In this document: in pieces, positions 35,594 through 48,243 of the stretch | How positions within the stretch are numbered: the first letter of the stretch is position 1 | How the letters are laid out: the number at the start of each line of letters is the position of its first letter | DNA from: Alisma plantago-aquatica | Taxonomy: Eukaryota > Streptophyta > Magnoliopsida > Alismatales > Alismataceae | Direction of reading: 5' to 3' | DNA length: 64,000 bases | Assembly (NCBI GenBank): GCA_963693085.1 | Contig: OY856413.1 | Location: 545,445,379-545,509,378, forward strand | Translations under genes and position numbers: made by a program | The notes under the pieces: generated by a model | Told to the model about the DNA's origin: nothing | Database searches by the model: none | The model's input: the letters and a program-made list of their open reading frames with translations, nothing else

Positions 35594-37873
35594 ATATCAA
35601 ACCCTACAATGACTGCTACTTTGCTGAATCTAGAGAGTGCTCAAACCACCTTTAAACACAGACCCTATTGTAAAAGGAAATCCCTAGTACCCAATATTCC
35701 CCACCTATATAAGGCACCCCAAATCACCTTCAGGGTGGACAGGACTAGATAACACACTTAATCTTAATAGTGTAACCCTCGAATCCTCTACTGAACCCCA
35801 CCTTCTTCCTTTGACAAATTCGGTACAAGCTAACACCTTAGAATGAACCTGACCAATTGATCAACTCTGGAGAATCAACAGCATGAGAGAAGCAAGTCTA
35901 ACCCTTATGGGACTCCATGGATATTTCTACTAGCCCTCCATATTCATGAGATAGGGAAATAGAGCACGAGGTGAAGGAAACACCTTGACACGCTCTGAAC
36001 CCCAGTTATTGTTTAAACACATGATATCGATTATGTGAATATATATAGATCCCTCTAAGAATAACTACATGGTATTTCCTTCTCCTGATCTCCTTCCATC
36101 TTTGATAGAGACTTGCTTATGGATTAGGGTCAACTGGTCACCGCAAGTATCCCCAAAGGGATGAATGATCTTCTAGTCCCTGCCAAACTCTATCGAGGCT
36201 TCAAGCCGCGGAGTGAGGGCCTAGGTTCTAGATTCAACCATTGAGTTGACTTCACCTTGGCCGACTAGATTCATCAGTTTACACACAAGAGATATGAACA
36301 ATCTCTAGGCTAGTATGACCGATCTTCCCTCACGCTCATGGAAATTTTAGTTCACAACGTCATGGGTGGTTAGGTCATTATCCTTGATCACACAACCCAG
36401 CCCATGTGGAAAGGGTGTTGATGAGGTGTGAGCTCATGGACATGATCTAGGCCCACTACTAGGATGGATAAGGTGGAAACTTATGACATGTCAATTTCGG
36501 ATTGGGCCAGTTAAGATTAATCTTGAATTAAGTGTATTAAATAATTGGTAACTAAGTTTAAAACAAGTTATAAATGAAAATCGATCAACAAAAATGAGAG
36601 GAAAATAGATAAAATATAATTGAGACCTGATTTTGATCATAATTGTGAAAGTGGTGCTGGTATGTGTTGAAGTGGTAATTAATGCATAAATACCCTTGTT
36701 TTTTATGAATAGGTCATTAATCATGTTAAATATGTTTTTTGAGATGTAAATTAATATTGTGGAATATAATGATGTTTTAACATGTTCATGATCATAATGA
36801 GGTAGAATTAGGGTTTCTAATGTAAATAGCCATGCATGTTTAGAATTAGGGTTTTGAAGTTAAAGATGATAATTTGTGATAATCTTAATGAACTCAAACT
36901 AATATAAGTGTTCACAATGAAGGGATATGATTTGTCTAATAACTAGGGTTTCACCTAATGTTAATATGTTATGGAAATAGGATTTGATCTCTTATTCATA
37001 TAAAAACATGAGGCAACTATAAACCCTAGATTAGGGCTGAGTTGGATTTCATCTAATTAATGTGGTGGTGACACTTTAGGATTTACATACATGTAGATTA
37101 AACAATGATTGCTTGGATTTATCTTTGTTGATTGATTGCTTAAACATACTTGAAGTATGTACTGCATGATCTGAATGGCTCACCATTCAGGTACGCAACT
37201 ACTCTTATGACCACCTGAAATAGTTTGATAATATTTTTCAATGATTACTTGAGGATTGAATAAATAAACTGTTGAGTGTTTATTTACATTAGGTTCATCT
37301 ATAATGCCACTATGAGTATCACATAAATAATGATATCATATTCTGAACCCTAGGATGACGTATGTTGAGGGGTGAAGTGTGCGAGACCTGGAGGGACAAA
37401 TATCACACCCAAGAGAGCATATCTAGCATGAGTTAAAATATGTAATGAAAATTGTCAGTTCTTATTTGCAAGTACTTGATTGATTATATGTTGTTATCTT
37501 ACACACACACTTTTTTGTGTGCCTCACATACATAGTATATTTCAATATGCTAATTTGTTCTTTAGTTTCATGCCATTTTAGGTACATGCTAAATATGATG
37601 ATACCAGGACACGATAAACAAGAGGAAATTACATTAATGAATTTATGATAAGGAGGCTAAGATAGGTACTTCTTCTCATATGTACAATTCAAGTATAAAA
37701 ATTCATGAAACTCTTTCGAGGAGCATCTTGTAAACAATATTTGAAATTAATGGAAATTATTTACTATTATTTGTTATTTGGTTAAATTTGGATCCTTGGG
37801 ATTTTTAGTTAATGGCTCTCAACTTTTTGGGTCTCCCCTAAATTGGAGGATTTTGAAAAGTGAGGTCATTACA
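35594..37873 (+). repeat. outer 3.17-kb LTR, second segment
   Basis: Continues the LTR begun at 12205. Composition follows the superfamily: a GC-richer part (35600-36450), then AT-rich sequence, ending GAGGTCATTACA at 37873. It carries hairpins at 37144-37160 (ACATACT/AGTATGT) and 37171-37190 (CTGAATG/CATTCAG), again about 0.7 kb before the LTR end. Decayed copia pol follows directly, with no primer-binding site, so this is a 3' LTR. Confidence 0.6.
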
Positions 37874-39790
37874 GAGAGGTGGAACTATGTGTCACAAATG
37901 GAGCAATAGATTTTGGTACCTACATAGTCAGGTATTTTATATCTATTCATAATGGGATTGTCACAGAGTTAGAGAACTACTATTATTTACCTCTCATAAA
38001 TAGGAACTTCATCTTTGTTTGAACAAGAATTATCTTGAATATCTTATCAAGAATGGACAATCTTCTATTTCTAAAGATGAGATCTTTTATATCAATGTCC
38101 ATATGTCTTATTATATTTGTTTCTTAGATATTTTTGAAAAATTTCCTATAAAATAAATACTAAGATGGTAAAACTTGACTACTCAAACAAAACCTATATG
38201 TGGCATTATCAATAGGATACGTAAATGAGAATTTCATTTCAATACTTCATAAATATGGTTATCTAGATTCATTTGACTTTGAATAAATTGAGAAATGCCA
38301 ATGTAGTTTGATGGGAAAGATGAAAGAAGTACCCTTTACTAGAAATAGTTAAATGGAAGTGACTTATTATGACTCATATATAGTAATGTATGTGGACCAC
38401 TCAACACAAATGCCATAGGTGGTTGTGAATACTTCATCACATTTATTAATGACCTCTATAGATATGTCTATGTGTATCTATTCAAATACAAGTCAAGAAA
38501 CATTAAAAATTTCAAGCAATTCATGCATGAAGTTAAAAATCAACTTATTAAGAGTATTAAATCACTTCGATCAGATCAATATGGTGAATACTTAATCCAA
38601 GAGTTTGAGGCCCTTTTGAGGGATTGTGGTATTGTATCACAATGGACTCAACTTGGAACACCACAATATAATGGTGTATTAGAAGGAAGGAATCACACCC
38701 TATGGGATATTGTATGATCAATGATGAGTTTTTATACTTGTCTAACTTGGTTCTTAGGATATTCTTTATAAACTACAATGTTCAAATTTAAACATGTACC
38801 TTATAAATTGATACAAAAGACACCGTATGTGATACAAATTAGGAAACATCTCAGTATGTCTTTAATGAAGATTTGACTATGTAAAGCTTAGATAGGAAAA
38901 AAATTTGTGAAGATCTACATATCTAGATTTAGAAGGTTTCTTGGTCTAATTCAGTGTACATACAGTGACAACATGCTAAAAGGGTTCAACATGAAAGACT
39001 CTAAGAAAGGAAACTTTCCCATGTCATAAAGAATAAGTGTCTCTAGAGCTCAGTGTCCAAATTCTTTTCAAGAGAGGGAACGTGTTATTAAGATTCCATA
39101 TGCATCTACAATGCATATATCATGTATACAATGATGTGTACACATCTCGATGTCTTGTATGCTTTGATTATGAAGAGTAAGTACAAGTCATATCCATTTG
39201 ATAGTCAATGGACTGATGTGAAGTAAATCATTAAGTACTTGAAAATAACTAAGGAATACTTTCTTATTTATGTTGGTGAGGATGAGTTGGCTATAAAAGG
39301 TTAAACTGATGCAACGATCATAACCAAAAAAGATGATTATTGATCGCAATCAGATTTTATGTTCAACCTCAAAGACAAAGTTGTGAGCTGGAAAAGTTCC
39401 AAGGAAGAGACATTAGCTGATTCAAAAATAGAGGCCAAGTACACAGTTGTCTCCAATGCAACAAAGGAAGTTGTATGGATCAAGAAGTTCATTAGAGAAC
39501 TAGGAGTGCTTGCATCCATTGACCAAGTAGTAGATCTATACTATCACAACAAAAGAGCCATTGCACAAGGTAAGGTACCCATATCATATAAGTATTCCAA
39601 GCATACACTAGAGCACTACCATATCATATGAGAGATCATATAATGAGGAGATGTGATTATGTCCAGAGTACCAACCGAAAGCAATATTGTTGACCCTCTG
39701 ATGAGATCACTTTCATAGAAAAAGAATTATGGTAATGTTCTGTCACTTGTAGATAGATTCGAGAGTGATTGGCTCTAGTGCAAGTGGGAG
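37874..39790 (+). pseudogene. Ty1/copia pol, degenerate and internally deleted
   Basis: In order and across frames: a gag-pre-integrase block (ILHKYGYLDSFDFE...CQCSLMGKMKEVPFT, about 38240-38345), then integrase core (YFITFINDLYRYVYVYLFKY, SIKSLRSDQYGEYL, GIVSQWTQLGTPQYNGVLEG, 38430-38710). The end of RT follows (QCTYID-like text, YALIMKSKYKSYPFDSQWTD, 38950-39230), then RNase H (CLKDKVVSWKSSKEETLADS-like region from 39359, with EAKYTVVSNATKEVVWIKKF). The N-terminal two-thirds of RT is missing near 38900-38940. A PPT-like CAAGTGGGAGA (39780-39790) ends the element body. Confidence 0.88.
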
Positions 39791-40879
39791 ATTATTAGTA
39801 GTAGGCATTAAGAGACAATCAGATGATGATTGTAATGTCACTCTTTGTAATTGATAAATTAAACCTAAATGTTTTTCAAATTATTATGTTTGCTTCAAAA
39901 CAAGATAATGAATAATTTTATTATGTCCTAGGAATAAATGACTCCATGATATGTGATTTTGGGATAAGGATTTGAACATGCGATCATGTGTATGATAAGA
40001 GTATCCATTCTTATCTAGGTTATTTCATTGTTTAAGTAGAATCGAACTCCATCAAATATTACTTCATCACTATAAATATACCACAGTCATTTTAAAACTA
40101 CCAAATCTACACCTTGCAAGGTAGTACCCATCTTACAGGAAGAAATGGATTTTTTTAAAATAGATACCTCCGCACAAGGTTTGCTTGAAAACTCAGGGTG
40201 GTTGCAATGTTATATTATCCTTTTGATTTTGAAGCATAATGTCCTTTCATATTACTATCCATCTCGAGAGTGAGATCCATAGTTCTCGAATGTTGGTAAT
40301 TCCTATCCTTCCTTTCATCCTTACATTCAATAAAAGGGTTCACTTATCTTTGGTTTGGCAATGTTTATTGAACAAATATTTGGATATTTATTTCAAAACA
40401 TCAAGATGTAGGGATCCTAGGATGCAACAGAAGTAGCGGAAGCAACTAATTAAGTATCCCCATTCCCACAAATAGTTCTTTCCAACACCAATATATCAGG
40501 AAGGAGGGATGTCAAGTATACCTTCGTCACAGAGTAGATCCGATGATAGTGCTAAAAAACAACATGGACACAAGAATATGTTGATGGCATTTTGTGAATG
40601 TAGTTACTAATGCTTCTAAGTCTCTATATTAACCATGCAGACAAGATGAACTCTAGATTGCACTCAAAGATCTAGAGGGAAAGGAGTAGCCTTCTCATTG
40701 TTAATGTTCTAGAATCACACAACCTCATATTTCATATCTCTCCTTTTAGGTATGGATGGCTAGTCCAATGTTGTAACTAAAACCCGAGAAATTATTCCCC
40801 TATTTATTAGAGAGATTGGGAAATGAATATCTAACAAGCCATGGGAAATGAAAAAGAAAATTGCCATCTTTTCACATCC

Positions 40880-41160
40880 TGCTCAGCGTTGGTCAGCCGA
40901 CTGACAGGCTCAATCTAGTTAATCGACCAGGTTGGGTCAACAATTACATGATGCAATCAGATGATCCATGAATCTAGCCCAGTCAATTGAATGTACCAAC
41001 CATTTGACCAGTCGCTAAACTTTTCATCCCTATCAACTGGGCTAATCAATCAACCGATTGGGAGGATCTCATCCTAGTCAATCAAAAATACATTCTAGTC
41101 ATTTAATTGGTCTTCCCAGTCAGGTGGATAGACTTTATAGTCATCCGACTGGGTTGCCAA
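40880..41160. repeat. degenerate short-motif repeat (GTCRAYTGG-like)
   Basis: Many loose copies of motifs such as CAGTCAATTG, CCAGTCGCTAA, TCAACCGATTGG, TCATCCGACTGGG in either orientation at irregular spacing. Typical of decayed repeat arrays in plant LTRs; no function assigned. Confidence 0.5.
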
Positions 41161-41579
41161 CTCGTACATCAATGATCTAATTGATTACCAATACTTTTTT
41201 TGTACATTTAATCATATGCCCTTAGTTATACTCCTCTTACCTATGCATTCTATGTATGTGACCCTATTATGTTGGTAGTGATATCTATGATCGTATTACA
41301 ATTTCATAGATGATGATTGATATCTAGAACGACTTCATTACCACTCAAGTAATTGGAGAAGTTGGATAACAAACTCAACCTATTATTATGACCAATGATA
41401 CATTGATTTTGTAATCCCTTTGTCTCCAATATTAAAATTGAATTTGAGACATGAAAATGTCATCATCTTAATGTCAATAATTGTGTCTTACTTTAAAGTG
41501 GATTATTTGATATACACATGATATCAATATTAACTATTGAATTAGATGATCATTGCCATGCATTTCATATTCTGACTCA

Positions 41580-41920
41580 TCTGATCAGGATATCACTCCA
41601 TTCAAAGGGACAACTTCCATCACATCACTCACAATAATCCACATCAGTCACATTGCACCTTTACAATACATGTATGACAACTTTTATTCAAGGTCATGTT
41701 GAGTGATGTTAACATATATCAACTATCATGTGATCAATATACTAACTTCAAGCCAAACGTCCACAATCACCAATGCCACATAGAGATATGTTTCTGACTG
41801 CCATTTATGAACTCCATGTATCATACTCAAGTTGAGTCTTTCTAGTAAACGTGTTCATAACAAGTACTTATGTGTTTGACCTGATAGGACCAATATTGAA
41901 ATCTAAACATGTGTTTAATC
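41580..41920 (+). repeat. dispersed repeat shared with 53080-53400
   Basis: GACTGCCATTTATGAACTCC, CATACTCAAGTTGAGTC and AACAAGTACTTATGTGTTTG align with GACTACCATGTCATGGTTCC, CAAACTCACGGTGGGTT and AACAAGTACCTATGTGTTTG. Probably copia LTR or leader sequence, diverged by roughly a quarter to a third. Confidence 0.6.
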
Positions 41921-42000
41921 ATCTAAAATAGAAGAATACATGCTAGCATATGATGATGCTCACGGATAAGTGAAATTTCATGAAACATTAGAAATATGAA

Positions 42001-43118
42001 AACCCAAATATGTTTACCAACTAGGATGAGATACAAATATTATATACCAATATATTTACATGCATGCAGGTACATAGTAAGAAATGTATGTATTTATAAA
42101 AATACATTAGATACATATGGTAAGAGTATTCAAGAAACTAGAATTAGTTGTTACACAAGGAAATACATGAGAATCAAAGTCTTTTATAAGGAGTGGTGTT
42201 AAAAAATGTTGTGGGTCATCCCAAGTATATGGAAGTACCTTAAGTAGTACAATAATATGAAGCATGTGTGGCCAGGTTATATGGCTTACAGAGGTTATCC
42301 TCCTAATAATTGAGATAAATAACAAAATACCATAGACTAGACTTCTCCTTTAAAGATGAGTTGCTACACCTAGTAGATAGTTTTGATTTTTGAAATATTC
42401 ATGTATTCCCTAGAAGGACCCAAACCTATAAGATGAGATGTGTATGATCTAATGGTATGGAAATGGAATGTGAGGCATGAAAGCCTTTACATCTACCTAG
42501 TCTGAAGTTGTGGTAGAATGTTTTGGTCTAATTTCTTGAATAATGCTTTCAACATATATTTACATAAATCTTGGTGAAAGAATTTTGAATAAATGTGTTA
42601 TTTTATAATAAAATGTAACAATACATGTAATCTTAGAGTTTGTTGGTCTAAGATGCGTCAGTAAGGCATAAAAACTCTAACACTATTACAAACCCCTTAT
42701 TTTGAAATAAAGCAAAATTATGATAAAGACAAATAAGTTTACAACTTCAAATAACCATATGTCGAATAAAATCCTTAGCCAAACCTAAGACCAAGTGGGG
42801 AAGTTACAAACATATATGAAATCCAAGGGGTTAGAATAAAACTTCTTCATAAGTACATATACTCATAAGGAGCCTATGGGGGGGATAAAGGATGATGATA
42901 CATGAGATATATATATCTAAACTATAAAGACTTTCAAATAACAATTTGTATAAGTAAGAAGTATATTTGGAATTTATAATCTATAGGTATGACTGAAGAT
43001 CATAGTAAAAGGATTACTCTATGAATCAGGTATGACATGGTTAAAGTGACGGGTTCTTCAAAATCTCACTATATATTTGTGTGTGTGTCTGTTATGTATA
43101 TGTATGCATATTCATGTA

Positions 43119-43153
<35 letters not shown>

Positions 43154-43162
43154 GTGTGTGTG

Positions 43163-43194
<32 letters not shown>

Positions 43195-46100
43195 AAAATA
43201 TGAAACCCTAAGGGAATTTGTGCAGATACTCAAGGGCCTTGAGGAAAACACTCTGTTGGGTTATTTAGGAGATGCAAAATCATTCATGTGTGATGAGTCA
43301 CTCTTTTAGCATGAGTCACTATTTTCTGATGTATAAGAGGATATGTAAATTCACCATATCTCATATGCAAAACAAGGGTGAATTTGCATTTTGACTAAAC
43401 CAAATATTTATTTTATCTTAGTATAGTTTTAATAAACTAGGTAGCCACCTTAAATACATACAAATTGTATATGATGAGTATTATGATCTTGGGTAAATGA
43501 TATGAACATAATATATAGGGTTATTACTTCACCATTTTAGGGATATAGTTAAAATATAGTTCCATGTGTGAGTTGGTAATAGTATACAATTTGATCACAC
43601 ATGGTAAAATAATGCAATGAATAAGGATGTATGACCATAATTAGAATAGTCTTAGTTGCAACCTAGGTTATTATACGTGACCACATTAATAAAAGTTGAT
43701 GGTAGTATACATAAAACCTTTCTAAGTTGGTTGTTATCCTCAATAGTACAATATGAAAACCCATGTTGTTCTAATAACATTGTTAGAACAAGAAACATAT
43801 GTGATATCTTCTTGAATGAAAAAACCTTGGTGGTTATGTCATTTTCCATTCAATATATAGACACTTGAACATGAAATGTTGTGTTGGATCTTTGTGAGAT
43901 ATGTGATGTGATTTTAGGTCCAACTTAAGACACATGCTCTATAGAAATAAGGAGAGACTAGTGGCTTGATAGAAACTATTCCTCCAGTATATATAATAAT
44001 AACCTAGTCTACTCTTTAATGGGCGAGATGAACCCTTTTGAAGGTTAGTGTCCATATTAAGGTGCGTCCTAGATTTTTAGATAAGACTTGATGTATGAAC
44101 AATGATTAGAATGGTATTCATATCTGGTTGTGGAATAAAAGCCCAAGAAATAACTTGATATATGAATGAAGATTAGAATGGCCATTGTATCTAGGTGTTG
44201 AATAGAAGCTCAAGACCTAGAAATAGTTGAAGAACCTCTTAATAAATGCCTTTTTCCTCCATGAATAAAAAATTAAGTAAATTATTAGTCTGAGATAGAC
44301 TTCACCTTGAGTGATAAGAACCTTAGGGCTTATCCTTAACGTGTCATGAGGTAAATTTGTGTTAGATTGATGATAAGCATGGAATATTAAAGTATACCAA
44401 CAAATTCACTTACCTCATGTGAACAAAGACTTATGGTAAGGAACTTATTTTAGCTAGATACATTAATGTATAATAAGTCATTCAAAATATTTGGTTTGAT
44501 CTAGCCTAAAATTATGGCATATTTGGAATCATGTAGGACTTATCACTGTTTTTTATAATAAAATATTCCAATCATCTTGAGAATGCCTTAAGTTAAATTT
44601 TATTTGGGATACAATCCGTTAAGGGGTGAGGATGTGAGGACATGGAAATTCCCTTCCTTTTATGGAAGTTGTAACTGAAAAAATACTAATAAATTTGGGT
44701 TACATTTTCTTAAGTTCCTGATGTTATACAATTAGATGGTGCAATTATCAAACAATTCGTGATTCTCTTTCTATTAAATTTACTTAGGAGACTATTACTA
44801 AATTTTTGATGACAATAATATGTCATATGTTGTTTATCGATCCCATTCTCTACAATTATTAATTGAGAAGTCATAACTAAATTTATATTAAATATAATGT
44901 GATGACTTACAAGGATTTGATGCACAATATTTTGTTTAATTAACAATCTAAACTTAGTTGAAAAGAAAGGGAACTTAATGAGGTTATCTTGTTTCCAACA
45001 TTTTCTCTATCAACTAGAGAGAGATAAAGAAAGAAAACCTCAATTATTCAAAATATTCATACTCTTCTAGGGTCCTACAAAAATCTATTAGAAAATACTC
45101 CTATTTTTTATTCTTTCCTAATTTTTTTGCCACATTTATGTATTGATTTGAGTATCAAACAATTATCATTTTGGAGGAGACTTGATTAATTGTAGATGTT
45201 ACTAGAAAAGAACTAGCATTTAAACATGTGTTTCCTTTTGATTTACCATCTAGGAGTTATATATTATAGAAGTTTGTTTGATATTTCCCATCTATGAGTT
45301 TGGTTAGATATGAAAATTCATCCATTGTAGACTATTCAAAGGCTAATTTAAATACTTGTGCTAATATTTGGATGACCATATTGGATTCAATTATGCAACT
45401 AAACTTTTCTAAAATAGCCAAACAAAGTTGTCCTTTCTAGTCAAATTTTTATTGGCTTCAATCTTGGTTTATAACAAAAACTTATTAAAGAAAAAGGTAA
45501 TATGGAAAGAAATGGAAAGTAATTGAATGATTTTCAGACCATTACTATTCAAGTGTGAGAATCAGTCAATGCTACCATTAGATATTTGTTGTCATCGACT
45601 TTCAAACATAATAGAGTTCAATGAGTTTTGAAACAAAAATAGAGAGAATATCAAATAACCAGTAGTTAGCATTGAAAAGAAGGCAACCATAATGAATTTT
45701 TATAACAAAAATATACCTAGTAGCATGAAATAATTATGTGATGTTGATATAAATATAGTTCTTGTCTTTTTGTATTAACTTGATCAAAGAGATTTGTGGA
45801 TTTCCTTCTTTTAATTGGATGTGAATTGTATAATCTGAATGGACACAATGGTAAGTAATAGGTGTGGTTTATTCTTTTTGGTAATCAAGGCGAGAAAGCC
45901 TCTATATCAACAATAACATACGTGGTAGTTAAAACATTTGATCAAGTCTAATATGGAAACATTTTTCCAATCTTTTTCATTGTATGAAATAAAGGGGAAA
46001 CAATGAATGTTACAAGTGGGCCTATAAATTAACTCTACTCAATTTGTCCAACAACATAACTCTTTATCATGATTTATTCCTAATACACCTTCCTATTAAC

Positions 46101-47562
46101 ATGTTACCAACAACATTGTCAGATTTCAACTTTTTCTCCTCCTTTTCCTCTGCATTCACCCCATAAATAGATCCTTCTCCTCTACTTACTTGTCTCACAT
46201 TATATCAATTGATGGTGCAAGAAGGAACTATCCCTCCTCTACTCCTTCCTCAACACTATTTACATGGGGAATAGGCACAACTAGTTATGTTACTTCTCTC
46301 CTTATTTACCAACCCTACAATGACTTGTATGAACTGCCTTTATCCAGATAGGTAATTTCTTGAACTATTAGTATATAGTGAATTATAACTCATATTTAGG
46401 CATATAATATAACAACATGTGAATTGAAACTTACTTCATACTAACATCGTTAGATATAATAGTTGAGGATGTTAATTTGAGTCTATTTGTTAACAAATGA
46501 ATTAAATGATTAAAGTGATATGTACGTAATGGAGCACCCAACATGAATGAAAATGGGATATATCACTTCTATTACATGTATAATATTACTACATCCTTGG
46601 ATATTATCCATGAGGAACATAATTCTAAATTTTATTATTAGTAACATAAAAAGGAAACTTATGTCTATATTATGGGATAATTAGTGCATGTCATATTGTA
46701 ATATTTCCATTACTTACAATATGTGGACATAGGGTCTTTAGATATGTTTAAATAATTAGCACATGCACTTTACCTATGTTGATCTTAAGTTGAAAACTAA
46801 ACTACTAATTCTAATTTTGATGAATACACATATTGTTTTGTCCCGTGATTGGCCCAAAAACAAAATGAAGATTTATGGCTTTTTAATAGCAACAACTGGG
46901 TGACTACAACTTATTCACATTTCGTTTCTTGTTTCATAATATCGTTGGATGATCCATGCACAAAATTATGCATGTGGGTTATTTATGGATAATCACCTTA
47001 ATCAACATTGGTTTCACATAATATTTCTATGATTTCACTCGTTCGTTCAAATTTAATTGGTACTTTAAAATCTACAAAATGATACGATACTATGTTTATC
47101 ACTAAATCTAAATGATTGTCAAACCTAATAGTCATATTCTCACAACGTATTTGAGAGGAATACACTCCCAATTTTTTGGGAACAAACCTTAAGAAGGATA
47201 CTTGGATGAAATTGAAGTTGAGTTCATGATGGAACACCAAGTTCAAAAAAGAGTTCCTTGAGGGAACATGACTTGATTTACTTAGTGACATATCAATGAG
47301 TCCCCTGTGGGAACATACAAAGGTTCACTAGTTGAGAAATGTGCAATAGTGTAGAAATATAGAAGACTGAAACTTTGATTTTCATCTCTGATTGTTATAT
47401 GACCTGGTACTACAATACTATCTATAGAATATTTGCACACTTTTGGTTGCATCCCCATAGATAGTATAGAGTTACACCGACATGCATTTTGTTTTTTGAC
47501 TATTTTGGTTAAGAATGTGGATATGAGGTTGTGATTTGATCTATAAAGAAGAAGAATGAATA
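42001..47562. other. AT-rich sequence, no recognised gene
   Basis: No frame I can assign. A 97-codon minus-strand frame at 47291-46998 has no recognised motifs and is probably chance. At 42177-42210 AGTCTTTTATAAGGAGTGGTG, then TTAAAAA and TGTTGTGGGTC resemble the PPT and LTR start found at 12205, so a further decayed LTR may start near 42207 (weak). A TA/TG microsatellite is at 43078-43194. Around 46080-46340 a CCTCTCC-rich stretch with ATAAATA looks promoter-like, but no gene follows. Confidence 0.4.
43078..43194. repeat. TG/TA compound microsatellite
   Basis: Runs of TG, then about 15 TA units (43123-43151), TG again, TA and a final run of about 9 TG units, ending at 43194. Confidence 0.95.
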
Positions 47563-48110
47563 TGTAACACCCTCCCTAAGAACACACATGCACATAGTCA
47601 AATCAACATTGAGCTATCTATAACTCATGCACTCAAGGTGGCATTACATAAAAATGACATTCATAACAAGAAAATAATCAATCATAAAAAACTTTAAATA
47701 ATAAGCATTCTCATCATTGTTCTTACACAAGGAAACACAAATGTTATCATATGGAAATCTCATTTAACATATTGATTCCCTCCTCTAAAGTTCTAAATAT
47801 GTTAACATATAGTTGAGTATATAAACCTAAGGGTCAACTAATAGTTGGTAACCCCACCAGATCTTATCCTAGTCTATCTTTGTGCTCCAAGACTCTACGT
47901 GCAAATTCTTCTACTACTTCTCACCTATGACCATCTCATCCCCAACCATGCATTGGGAAAATAGTTGTTAGACTAAGTGGCATGAGTATTATAATATATG
48001 CTTTATTGGAGTATTAAGATACTATGATGTATTGGAGTATTAAGATACTACAAGATAATCTTAAACTTAAGGAAAAAGTACCCCTTCATTTAGATCAGTT
48101 TGGTGGTTAG
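47563..48110 (-). repeat. possible partial LTR (minus strand)
   Basis: Begins TGTAACACCC, a common LTR edge. If read on the minus strand it ends GGGAGGGTGTTACA, like the other LTR 3' ends here (GGACGTTACA, GAGGTCATTACA). At 48005-48050, about 0.45 kb in, is a duplicated 20-bp hairpin, similar in place to the hairpin arrays of the related LTRs. The LINE begins where it stops. No partner or target duplication found. Confidence 0.3.
48005..48050. repeat. duplicated 20-bp hairpin unit
   Basis: ATTGGAGTATTAAGATACTA occurs twice (48005-48024 and 48031-48050), exactly, with period 26. Each copy folds with stem AGTAT/ATACT and loop TAAG. Confidence 0.9.
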
Positions 48111-48243
48111 AACTCATCCCCCGTGTTAACCCTCATCGTCTTTGGCGATTAGGGTTCTGAGGCCGTGGACAACCCTCTCTACCCAATAGGGTCTCTCTCT
48201 CTTACATGTACAAGGGTCACTGACTATTCGGGTCTAGTTTCCG

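Larger units (their letters stand above)
39791..42000 (+). repeat. probable copia 3' LTR and related repeat sequence
   Basis: Follows the copia PPT; the start TTATTAGTAGTAGGC looks like a decayed TGTTAG LTR start. It has no coding frames. It contains a stretch (40880-41160) of degenerate CAGTCGACTGG/CCAGTC-type repeats, and a tail (about 41580-41920) that resembles 53080-53400. The LTR's right end is not located. Confidence 0.4.

Noticed and set aside
46080..46340. Promoter-like stretch with ATAAATA and CT-rich leader
   Set aside because: No coding sequence with recognisable homology follows; composition alone is not enough.
46998..47291. 97-codon minus-strand frame
   Set aside because: No motif, no related sequence in the window and no context.
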